In this document: positions 19,050 to 27,393 of the stretch, piece after piece
Numbering within the stretch: position 1 is the stretch's first letter
Layout: each line of letters begins with the position of its first letter
Source of the DNA: Paenalcaligenes niemegkensis
Lineage (GTDB): Bacteria > Pseudomonadota > Gammaproteobacteria > Burkholderiales > Burkholderiaceae_B
Reading direction: 5' to 3'
Assembly: GCF_022230885.1 (NCBI RefSeq)
Contig: NZ_JAKGCT010000002.1
Location: 62,001-126,000, forward strand
DNA length: 64,000 bases
Program-made: the position numbers and the translations under genes
Notes under the pieces: generated by a model
What the model saw: only the letters and a program-made list of their open reading frames with translations
What the model was told of the DNA's origin: nothing
Database searches by the model: none

Positions 19050-21416
19050 ATGACCGATACCACTATAGAAACAACCGCCCGTACCGTCGATGAAGCTCGT
19101 ATCTTGCAGCTACTGGCAAGTGAACTTAACGTACGCCCTACACAGGCCGCAGCCGCTGTGGAGCTACTGGATAATGGTGCCACGGTACCTTTCATAGCCC
19201 GTTATCGTAAAGAAGCGACTGGCGGACTGGACGATAGCGTGCTGCGCGAATTAGAAGTTCGGCTGTTGTATATACGCGAACTGGAAACCCGGCGCATTGC
19301 TATTTTAGAGTCGATCGAACAACAAGGTAAGCTTAGCCCAGAATTAAGCGCTGAAATTGAGTCAGCTGAGACTAAACAGCGTCTCGAGGATCTTTATGCC
19401 CCTTATAAGCCCAAGCGTCGCACGCGTGCCCAGATAGCTCGTGAGGCCGGCCTGGAGGCTTTGGTACAGGCTATTCTCGACGCTCCCAACGATGACCCTT
19501 CTATTGTAGCTGCAAGCTACCTGAGCGATGCTCCTTTTGATAACGCCAAAGCGGCGCTGGAAGGTGCCCGCGATATACTTTCTGAACAATACGCCGAAAA
19601 TGCTGACCTGCTCGCCAACATGCGCGAGCATTTGTGGTCTACAGGCCTGCTTTACGCAAAAGTAATCGAAGGCAAAGAAAACGAGGGCGATAAATTTCGC
19701 GACTGGTTTGATTTTAGCGAATCACTGCGTACCCTTCCTTCACACCGCATCCTGGCGCTCTTGCGCGGCCGTCAGCAAGGGGTATTAACGCTACGTTTGG
19801 GCCTAAGTCCTGAACAGGAAGAACTGCTGCCTCATCCTTGCGTTGAGCGCATAGCTGATTTCCTCGGTTGCGGCGCACGCTTTGATGCCGACGCCACCCT
19901 GCAAGAGGTCTGGCTCGCCGAAGTATGCCGGTGGACATGGCGGGTAAAGCTGCTGACTGCCTTCGAAAGTGAGCTGATCACACGTCTGCGCGAGACCGCC
20001 GAACAAGAGGCCACACGCGTTTTTGCAGCCAATCTTCGCGATTTGCTGTTAGCCGCTCCCGCTGGAAACAAATCGGTATTGGGCCTGGATCCTGGCATCA
20101 GAACAGGCGTTAAAGTCGCTGCCATTGACGCTACCGGCAAAGTGCTTGACACCGCTACGGTCTATCCATTTGAGCCTAGACGCGATCGTAACGGCAGCCT
20201 GAAAACCCTCTACGCTCTGGCAAAAAAACACAACATCGAATTGGTCGCTATCGGTAATGGCACGGCTTCCCGTGAAACCGAGAAGCTCGTCACCGATCTG
20301 CAAAGCGCTCATCCCGACCTTGCCTTTACCCGTGTCACGGTGTCTGAAGCCGGAGCTTCTGTCTACTCAGCCTCAGAGCTCGCTTCCAAAGAGTTTCCAG
20401 ATCTTGATGTCAGCCTACGAGGCGCTGTATCTATTGCTCGGCGACTTCAGGACCCCCTCGCCGAGCTGGTAAAAATCGAGGCCAAGGCCATAGGCGTAGG
20501 ACAGTACCAGCACGATGTAAACCAGCGCGAACTGGCCCGATCTCTTGAAGCCGTCGTAGAGGATTGCGTAAACGCCGTTGGCGTGGATATCAACACCGCC
20601 TCCACTCCCTTGCTCATGCGCGTATCCGGCTTAAATGCCACCCTTGCCAAGAACATTGTCGAATGGCGAAACAGCAAAGGCGCTTTCGAGACCCGTCGTC
20701 AGCTACTGGACGTGCCCCGATTCGGCCCTAAAGCCTTCGAGCAGGCGGCCGGATTCTTACGTATTCCTGGTGCACAGAATCCACTGGATGCTTCTGCCGT
20801 TCATCCTGAAGCCTATTCAGTTGCGCAGCGGATTCTCGATAAAATTCAGTCAGAAGCCACTGAGGTAATGGGCAAGTCAGGCGCATTAAAAGGCCTTTCA
20901 CCGTCCGAATTTACTGACGAACGCTTTGGCTTGCCTACCGTGCAGGATATTTTTGCTGAAATCGAGAAGCCCGGACGCGACCCACGTCCGGAATTCACGA
21001 CGGCACAATTCATGGAAGGCGTCACTAAAGTATCAGACTTGATACCGGGAATGATACTCGAAGGTGTAGTCACCAACGTTGCCAACTTTGGCGCTTTTGT
21101 CGATGTAGGCGTTCATCAGGACGGACTTGTTCATATCTCGGCCCTCTCGAACCAGTTTGTCAGCGACCCCAGGGATGTTGTGCGGGTAGGTCAAACCGTT
21201 AAGGTTAAAGTCGTAGAGGTCGATGTAGCCCGCAAACGCATCGGACTAACGATGCGTCTTAACGACGATACGCCCAGCAGTGCCAAATCATCTGAGCGTA
21301 AAACTAATGCCGGCCGTCCATCCCAACCGCGACAACAACGGGATTCGCGTTCCGCGCGTGACAGCACGCCCGCAAACGGCGCCATGGCTGCTGCATTTGC
21401 CAAATTGAAAAAGTGA
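19050..21416 (+). CDS. tex: Tex-family RNA-binding transcription accessory protein
   Basis: Conserved nucleic-acid-binding protein, first studied as a Bordetella toxin-expression factor. The 788-residue order is: helical N-terminal domain, YqgF/RNase H-like domain from about 340 (VLGLDPGIRTGVKVAAID), helix-hairpin-helix region (VGVDINTASTPLLMRVSGLN, then FETRRQLLDVPRFGPKAFEQ), and an S1 domain at about 665-735 (VVTNVANFGAFVDVGVHQDG). A Ser/Arg-rich tail ends AAFAKLKK. The ATG at 19050 (MTDTTIETTART) gives the family N-terminus; the frame is open 20 codons further up. Confidence 0.95.
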   Translation: MTDTTIETTARTVDEARILQLLASELNVRPTQAAAAVELLDNGATVPFIARYRKEATGGLDDSVLRELEVRLLYIRELETRRIAILESIEQQGKLSPELSAEIESAETKQRLEDLYAPYKPKRRTRAQIAREAGLEALVQAILDAPNDDPSIVAASYLSDAPFDNAKAALEGARDILSEQYAENADLLANMREHLWSTGLLYAKVIEGKENEGDKFRDWFDFSESLRTLPSHRILALLRGRQQGVLTLRLGLSPEQEELLPHPCVERIADFLGCGARFDADATLQEVWLAEVCRWTWRVKLLTAFESELITRLRETAEQEATRVFAANLRDLLLAAPAGNKSVLGLDPGIRTGVKVAAIDATGKVLDTATVYPFEPRRDRNGSLKTLYALAKKHNIELVAIGNGTASRETEKLVTDLQSAHPDLAFTRVTVSEAGASVYSASELASKEFPDLDVSLRGAVSIARRLQDPLAELVKIEAKAIGVGQYQHDVNQRELARSLEAVVEDCVNAVGVDINTASTPLLMRVSGLNATLAKNIVEWRNSKGAFETRRQLLDVPRFGPKAFEQAAGFLRIPGAQNPLDASAVHPEAYSVAQRILDKIQSEATEVMGKSGALKGLSPSEFTDERFGLPTVQDIFAEIEKPGRDPRPEFTTAQFMEGVTKVSDLIPGMILEGVVTNVANFGAFVDVGVHQDGLVHISALSNQFVSDPRDVVRVGQTVKVKVVEVDVARKRIGLTMRLNDDTPSSAKSSERKTNAGRPSQPRQQRDSRSARDSTPANGAMAAAFAKLKK

Positions 21417-21423
21417 GACTGAA

Positions 21424-21945
21424 ATGTCGCAAGACTCCCCAGATATCAAAGAAAAATTGCGTGAACTCATTGTTCATCTAAGCGATGCAAGCCTGGACGC
21501 AGCCGAAATCAATGCCATCGTTGATATCGCACTTGAGGCACAGGCTCATCCGGAAGCCGTGGTGAAGCGGCTTTACGGAAGTGACGCGGCGCGGATGGCC
21601 GAGCGTCACCCCACCGACGTAGTCGCCTTTATTCTGGGGGTCGAACTTGAGGATCATCTGATCGTTGCCGATACCGTTGATGAACTATGGGAAGAAACCA
21701 TAGACTGTTTCGAAACTCCGCAACTGGCAGAGTTTCCCTACGACGATATGCCCTTTTCAGACGTGGAAGGTTTTTATGAATGGGCAAATACTGAACTGCT
21801 GGCTCACCACGCCAACTACGCCCTGATCGAATTCTCACAACATTACAACCACGAGTTTCAATTGGCCCTGGTAAAACGTGAAAATCTTGACGCGGTTCTG
21901 AATCTTTGCCTAAGTCTGGATATTCACGCCCAGGTATGCGCCTGA
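21424..21945 (+). CDS. conserved hypothetical protein downstream of tex
   Basis: Not recognised. A 173-residue acidic, helix-rich soluble protein with no signal peptide or membrane segment, beginning MSQDSPDIKEKLRELIVHLS. Several aromatic/acidic stretches occur (FETPQLAEFPYDDMPFSDVEG, EWANTELLAHHANYALIEF). It starts 8 bp after the tex stop, so it is probably co-transcribed with tex. It converges with trpS with only 8 bp between the stop codons. Codon use looks like its neighbours. Confidence 0.8.
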   Translation: MSQDSPDIKEKLRELIVHLSDASLDAAEINAIVDIALEAQAHPEAVVKRLYGSDAARMAERHPTDVVAFILGVELEDHLIVADTVDELWEETIDCFETPQLAEFPYDDMPFSDVEGFYEWANTELLAHHANYALIEFSQHYNHEFQLALVKRENLDAVLNLCLSLDIHAQVCA

Positions 21946-21953
21946 TGTCCCAA

Positions 21954-23262
21954 TTAATCTCGCATGCCAGCCAAGGTTCCTAAAATGGCAGGGATGTCGC
22001 TAGACTTAAGGTGAGCGACAAGCCCTTTTTCAGTCGAAACAGAAGCCTGATCACCATTAACCTCAAACTGCGAAACATCAGTAAAAGCAGCAAATGCCCT
22101 TTGAGATAGCCCGGCAGCCCTTGGGTCGGCAAAGAGCTCGGATAACACTAGCTCTTTGCCGTCTGCGTCTATCAGGCGGAACCTGAAGCCCCCTCGTCAC
22201 GGAAGCTGACAAAACGTCCCTTGCGCTGGCTGGCTGCGCCAGCGGCCACCGCAACGCTTTTGGCCGCGCGCAGCCCAATGGCCTCGCGAACCTGTCTAAT
22301 AACCGGTAATGCTTCTGCGCGGGCCTTGCTCGCACCTTCAAGCAAAATATCTTCAATGTAATCCGGCTTCGACATCAAATCGTTATAGCGTTCACGCATG
22401 GGCGCAAGCAAATTTTCGAGCAAGTCATACAATTGGCCTTTTGCTTCCCCCAGCCCAAGCCGCCTTCCAAATCAGCCTTGAAGGCATCTGCCTGAGCAGA
22501 GGTGGCAAACGCTTTGTACAGGGGATACACCATTGAAGATTCGGCATCTTTTGCTTCGCCGGGCATTTTAGAATCGGTCACGATTCGCATCACGGCGGCT
22601 TTCAGACTCGCCGCCCCGCCTTCGAACAGCGGGATAGTATTGTCGTAGCTTTTGGACATCTTACGACCGTCCAGCCCAGGCAAGGTAGCGACGCTGTCAT
22701 CGATCAAGACCTCGGGCAAGGTAAACACGCTGGCGTATAAGTGATTAAAGCGCTGGGCGATGTCACGGGCCATTTCAATATGCTGAATCTGATCACGCCC
22801 CACTGGTACTCTGTTCGCATTAAACAGCAGAATGTCAGCGGCCATTAAAACCGGATAGCAATATAAGCCCATGGTGACCCCATCGTCGGGATCAATGCCT
22901 CGAGCCACATTTTGATCTTGTGAAGCCTTGTAGGCATGTGCCCTATTCATCAGGCCCTTGGCAGTCACGCAGCTTAGCACCCAATTGAGCTCGGGAATTT
23001 CCGGTACGTCAGACTGACGATAAAAAGTGACTTTATCGGTGTCCAGCCCTGCTGCTATCCAGGTCGCGGCAATAGCCAGCCGGGATTGCGCCACTCTCTC
23101 AGGGTCATCACACTTAATTAATGCGTGATAATCGGCCATAAAGAAAAACGCATCATTGCCTTCGACTGTACTGGCTTGAATGGCAGGCCGAATTGCCCCG
23201 GCGTAATTGCCTAAGTGAGGGATTCCCGACGTGGTAATTCCGGTAAGTATACGAGTAGTCAT
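21954..23262 (-). CDS. trpS: tryptophanyl-tRNA synthetase with C-terminal extension, frame broken twice
   Basis: Charges tRNA-Trp; class Ic synthetase. The HIGH-equivalent is PHLGN at 15-19 and the KMSKS loop [10 protein letters not shown] is at about 197-206. The frame breaks in a C5 run at 22447-22451; one extra base restores [20 protein letters not shown]. It breaks again in a C5 run at 22189-22193, where one extra base restores [20 protein letters not shown]. The repaired protein is about 436 residues, with roughly 90 beyond the catalytic core, as in other Burkholderiales TrpS. As the only trpS seen and an essential gene, it is most likely intact in the organism. It lies 39 bp downstream of zapE. 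Confidence 0.92.
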
Positions 23263-23301
23263 TTAAATTTAACGGTGCAAAAATTGCTGTGAAAGCACAG
23301 A

Positions 23302-24393
23302 TTATAAGGTGGCAGCACTACGACGTTCGGACTCAAGATACTCTTTGGACTGCATCTCCATCAGACGGGAAATCGTACGATGGAACTCAGTGCTCATAGG
23401 TCCTTCCGTGTAGAGTTCGTCGGGCAGGCACTCTGCCGAAATAATTAACTTAACATTATGATCATAGAGCACATCGACAAGCCAGGTAAAACGTCTGGCA
23501 GCCGATGCATCACGTGCCTTCATCTTGGGGACATCAGATAAGATTACCGTTTGGAAAAGACTGGCAAGCTCTAAATAATCATTTTGTGAACGTGGCCCCT
23601 GGCACAAGGTCTCGAAGTCAAACCACACCACGCTACCGCTGCGTGCTACCGTTTTTAATTCCCGATTTTCAATTACAAGCACCGGCTCTAACGGAGCCGA
23701 ATCGGATAACCGATTAAAGGCAGCTTCCAGTTGTGCCCCGGTCTGCTCATTCAAGGGCGTCAGATACATAGGCACCTGTTCAAGGCTACGGCGACGATAA
23801 TCAATACCCGCATCTACCGACAGCACATCCATGCGCTCTTCGATCAAACGTATGGCGGGTAGAATACGATCACGATGCAGGCCATCCGGATACAATAAGT
23901 GTGGCTGATAATTTGAAGTCATTACAAAGCAAGTACCACGCTCGAAAAGCCCTAGAAGCAACTTGTACAAAATCATGGCATCAGCGATGTCAGAAACATG
24001 GAACTCGTCGAAACAAATTACCTGATAGCGCTGTGCAATGGTTTCCGCGACGCTGTCCAGGGGATCAGCCTGGCCTCGCAAGGTGTTCAGTTGCTGATGC
24101 ACACCGCGCATAAACTCATGAAAATGCAGCCTCGCCTTACGTTTTATCGGAACGCTCTGATAAAAAGCGTCCATAAGAAAGCTTTTTCCCCGACCTACCC
24201 CACCCCATAAATAGACGCCTTCAGGGGGCATCTCCTTAGAAAACCAGCGACGCAATACGGATCGCTGCGACTTGTCGTAAGCCACCAGTTCGTCAGAAAA
24301 TTTTTGTAAGCGAGCGATAGCAAGCTGCTGTGCCGCATCGGCTTTATAACCGCGTTCAGCGAGCGCCTTTTGGTAGTACTGGGTAACAGCCAT
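23302..24393 (-). CDS. zapE: cell division protein ZapE (AFG1-like ATPase)
   Basis: AAA-type ATPase that associates with the Z-ring; the family is also known as AFG1/YhcM. Walker A is GGVGRGKS at 64-71 and Walker B is VICFDEFHVSD around 125. Conserved segments LHFHEFMRGVHQQL, VMTSNYQPHLLYPDGL and AARRFTWLVDVLYDHNVKL are present. 363 residues, frame intact. Separated from lpdA upstream by a terminator, so it has its own promoter in 24394-24513, which I cannot place. Confidence 0.95.
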   Translation of the reverse strand: MAVTQYYQKALAERGYKADAAQQLAIARLQKFSDELVAYDKSQRSVLRRWFSKEMPPEGVYLWGGVGRGKSFLMDAFYQSVPIKRKARLHFHEFMRGVHQQLNTLRGQADPLDSVAETIAQRYQVICFDEFHVSDIADAMILYKLLLGLFERGTCFVMTSNYQPHLLYPDGLHRDRILPAIRLIEERMDVLSVDAGIDYRRRSLEQVPMYLTPLNEQTGAQLEAAFNRLSDSAPLEPVLVIENRELKTVARSGSVVWFDFETLCQGPRSQNDYLELASLFQTVILSDVPKMKARDASAARRFTWLVDVLYDHNVKLIISAECLPDELYTEGPMSTEFHRTISRLMEMQSKEYLESERRSAATL

Positions 24394-24513
24394 GTTGTGG
24401 TCGGTGATAATTTTACGGGATGAAGTTCTACAGTATAGGCTTTAGCTATAGCCAAAGCTTAAGACAATAGCAAAGTCATAGGCCTTGCTGGCAATAACGC
24501 AAAGACAACGCAT

Positions 24514-24541
24514 AAAAAAGGCAGGCTGTGCAAGCCTGCCC
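24514..24541 (-). terminator. rho-independent terminator of the sucAB-lpdA operon
   Basis: A hairpin with arms GGCAGGCT / AGCCTGCC at 24520-24540 is followed on the minus strand by TTTTTT (A-run 24514-24519). It lies about 25 nt after the lpdA stop. Confidence 0.85.
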
Positions 24542-24565
24542 TTTTAAAAAGCGAGCACAAACGAT

Positions 24566-25993
24566 TTAGAAGTTCAGTGCGCGCTTATCTACAGCTAATG
24601 CCGCTTCTTTCATCGCTTCGGAAAGCGTTGGGTGAGCATGACAAATACGAGCGATGTCTTCAGCTGCTCCGCGGAATTCCATAATGACGACGGCTTCTGC
24701 TATTAACTCTGAAGCTGTTGGGCCAACAATATGTACGCCCAGCACCTCGTCAGTTTTGGCATCAGCCAGCACTTTAACGAAACCAGCGGTATTACCCAAA
24801 GCGCGTGCGCGGCCATTTGCCATAAAGGGAAAGCTGCCAGAACGATAGTCGCGGCCGTCTTTCTTGAGCTGCTGCTCGGTTTTGCCTACCCAGGCAATCT
24901 CGGGTGAAGTGTAAATAACCCAAGGTACTGTGTCGAAGTTAACATGTGGCTGCTGACCGGCAATACGCTCGGCAACAGCAACGCCCTCTTCTTCGGCCTT
25001 ATGAGCCAGCATCGGGCCGCGTACCACGTCACCTACAGCCCATACACCAGGCAGATTGGTACGGCAATCGTCATCAACGGCAACGAAACCACGCTCGTCG
25101 AGCTTCAGGCCGACTGTATCAGCCCCAAGGCTAGCGGTATTAGGAACCCGACCAATGGAAACGATCAGACGGTCAACATCAAGCTTTTGCTCTTTGCCCT
25201 CTGCGTCGACGTACTCAACGCTAACACCTTTAGCGGTGCTTTTGATCTCGCCAACCTTAACATTGGTCTGAATCGCCAACCCTTGCTTGGTGAATTCTTT
25301 AAGAGCTTCTTTGGCTACATCGCGATCAACCGCTGACAAGAAGTCGGCTGCACCTTCGAGTACATTGACTTCAGCGCCCAGGCGACGCCATACGCTGCCT
25401 AGTTCCAGACCAATGACACCAGCACCGATAACGCCCAGCTTTTTAGGCACGCTGCCAAGACGCAATGCGCCATCGTTGGACAGGATCTTATCTTCATCGA
25501 ATGGGACATCGGCCAACTGACGAGCCGTAGACCCGGTTGCCACCACTACGTTTTTAGCAATGAGTTCTTCAGCATTCGGGCCTTCTACCTGAATCGACCA
25601 GCCCGCATCAACCTTAGCGTTAAATGCTGCAGTACCGTGGAAGAATGACACTTTGTTTTTCTTGAACAGATACAGAATGCCTTGATTGTTTTGCTTTACT
25701 ACAGTGTCTTTACGGCCCAGCAGCGTATCGAGCTTCAGGCCCAGACCTTTAACTTCGATACCATGCTCGGCAAAGTGATGACCTGCCTGCTCGTAATGCT
25801 CAGATGACTGCAGCAATGCTTTGGAAGGTATGCAACCTACGTTGGTACATGTGCCGCCTGGAGCGGCCTTACCATCGGCACCCGACCATGCATCAACGCA
25901 CGCCACAGACATGCCCAGCTGTGCAGCACGAATCGCTGCAATATACCCGCCTGGACCTGCACCAATAACTACTAAATCAAACTGTTTTGCCAT
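24566..25993 (-). CDS. lpdA: dihydrolipoyl dehydrogenase (E3 of 2-oxoglutarate dehydrogenase)
   Basis: FAD enzyme that reoxidises the dihydrolipoyl group of E2 with NAD+. FAD-binding [12 protein letters not shown] is at 9-20 and the redox disulfide is Cys49/Cys54 in [13 protein letters not shown]. The NAD-binding [14 protein letters not shown] lies near 180 and the catalytic His in the C-terminal [14 protein letters not shown]. 475 residues. Third gene of the operon after sucA and sucB, which marks it as the OGDH-specific E3; a 153-bp gap with a hairpin separates it from sucB. AAGGTAG precedes the ATG. Confidence 0.95.
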   Translation of the reverse strand: MAKQFDLVVIGAGPGGYIAAIRAAQLGMSVACVDAWSGADGKAAPGGTCTNVGCIPSKALLQSSEHYEQAGHHFAEHGIEVKGLGLKLDTLLGRKDTVVKQNNQGILYLFKKNKVSFFHGTAAFNAKVDAGWSIQVEGPNAEELIAKNVVVATGSTARQLADVPFDEDKILSNDGALRLGSVPKKLGVIGAGVIGLELGSVWRRLGAEVNVLEGAADFLSAVDRDVAKEALKEFTKQGLAIQTNVKVGEIKSTAKGVSVEYVDAEGKEQKLDVDRLIVSIGRVPNTASLGADTVGLKLDERGFVAVDDDCRTNLPGVWAVGDVVRGPMLAHKAEEEGVAVAERIAGQQPHVNFDTVPWVIYTSPEIAWVGKTEQQLKKDGRDYRSGSFPFMANGRARALGNTAGFVKVLADAKTDEVLGVHIVGPTASELIAEAVVIMEFRGAAEDIARICHAHPTLSEAMKEAALAVDKRALNF

Positions 25994-26083
25994 TTTGTTT
26001 CTACCTTTTCAGCGTATGTAGCTGAGGTGTCGCACAAGCGCCTATTCGACGCGGCTACCTGCCACGCTACCTACCTAAACAAC

Positions 26084-26113
26084 ATCGGCCAGACGCATAT
26101 GCATCCGGCCGAT
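26084..26113 (-). other. hairpin in the sucB-lpdA gap
   Basis: Inverted repeat ATCGGCC / GGCCGAT with a palindromic GCATATGC centre, in the 153-bp gap between sucB and lpdA. No U-tract follows on the minus strand. A processing or stability element that sets the lpdA:sucAB ratio is possible but not shown. Confidence 0.4.
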
Positions 26114-26146
26114 ATTACGAAAATATAGCCAGAGTACCGGACCGAC

Positions 26147-27349
26147 CTAGATGTTCAACAACAAACGTTGCGGATCTTCCAGCGCTTCTTTCATGGCCAC
26201 CAGGGCCAGCACAGCCTCACGACCATCAATGATGCGGTGATCATATGACATCGCCAGGTAGTTCATAGGACGAATAACAATTTGACCGTTTTCTACTACA
26301 GGGCGCTCTTTAGTGGCATGGATGCCCAAGATTGCAGACTGCGGAGGATTGATGATCGGGGTGGACAGCATTGAACCAAAGACACCACCGTTCGAGATAG
26401 AGAAGGTTCCGCCAGTCAGTTCTTCAAGGGTTAGCTTGCCGTCGCGCGCACGTGCGCCGAAATCAGCAATTTGCTGCTCGATTTCAGCAATCGAAAGCTG
26501 GTCTGCATTGCGTAAGATAGGCACGACCAGACCACGCGGGCTTCCAACTGCAATACCGATATCAAAGTAACCGTGGTAGATAATGTCTTTGCCATCAACC
26601 GAGGCGTTGACAACCGGGTATTTCTTAAGTGCGGCAACGGCTGCCTTAACAAAGAAAGAAGTGAAGCCCAGCTTAACGCCGTGTTCTTTCTCGAACTGAT
26701 CCTTGTACTGTTTGCGCAGGTCAAGAATGGCTTGCATATTGACTTCGTTGAACGTAGTTAATATGGCATTTTCCTGTTGCGACTGCAACAGGCGCTCTGC
26801 AACACGAGCGCGCAAGCGGCTCATGGGCACACGCTGCTCAGGACGGCCATCCAGCGATAAGCTGGCAGGTGCGGCAGGAGCAGCAGCCTTGGCTGTGCCG
26901 GCCTGAGCGCGGTTTGCGTCTTCTTTAGTCACACGACCGCCACGGCCGGAACCTGTCACGCTTTCGACTTCAACGCCTTTCTCTGCCAGAATCTTCGACG
27001 CAGCCGGAGATGCTGCTGCAACTGTAGAGGATTTTTCAGCTGGGGCTGCTGAGGCTGCAGGAGCCTCTTCTTTTGCTTCAGACGACGGGGCTGCAGCAGT
27101 AGCCGTAGCCGAGCTGTCGATACGCGCCAGGACCTCGCCCGCGTAAACGGTAGAACCATCAGCTTTTACAATTTCCGTCAAGACGCCTGAGGCTGGAGCC
27201 GGAACTTCAAGCACCACCTTATCAGTTTCCACTTCGATGAGGATTTCATCTGCAGTAACCGCTTCACCGGGCTGTTTTTTCCATTCGAGCAAAGTGGCTT
27301 CTGAAACGGATTCGGATAGTTGAGGAACGAGTACTTCGGTAATAGCCAT
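26147..27349 (-). CDS. sucB: dihydrolipoyl succinyltransferase (E2 of 2-oxoglutarate dehydrogenase)
   Basis: Core acyltransferase of the OGDH complex, transferring the succinyl group to CoA. The single lipoyl domain has the lipoylated Lys44 in [11 protein letters not shown]. An Ala/Pro/Glu-rich linker follows, then an E3-binding domain ([22 protein letters not shown]) and the catalytic domain with the active-site His near 371 in [14 protein letters not shown]. 400 residues, frame intact. It lies 44 bp after sucA. Often named odhB in this group. Confidence 0.96.
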   Translation of the reverse strand: MAITEVLVPQLSESVSEATLLEWKKQPGEAVTADEILIEVETDKVVLEVPAPASGVLTEIVKADGSTVYAGEVLARIDSSATATAAAPSSEAKEEAPAASAAPAEKSSTVAAASPAASKILAEKGVEVESVTGSGRGGRVTKEDANRAQAGTAKAAAPAAPASLSLDGRPEQRVPMSRLRARVAERLLQSQQENAILTTFNEVNMQAILDLRKQYKDQFEKEHGVKLGFTSFFVKAAVAALKKYPVVNASVDGKDIIYHGYFDIGIAVGSPRGLVVPILRNADQLSIAEIEQQIADFGARARDGKLTLEELTGGTFSISNGGVFGSMLSTPIINPPQSAILGIHATKERPVVENGQIVIRPMNYLAMSYDHRIIDGREAVLALVAMKEALEDPQRLLLNI

Positions 27350-27393
27350 AATATTTTATTCCGTAAATTTAGTGATCTGTCTGATTGCGCAAA

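Noticed and set aside
22172..23262. trpS as a split or truncated pseudogene
   Set aside because: Homology resumes exactly in the +1 frame at C5 runs both times and the gene is essential; no transposon, stop cluster or decay is seen.
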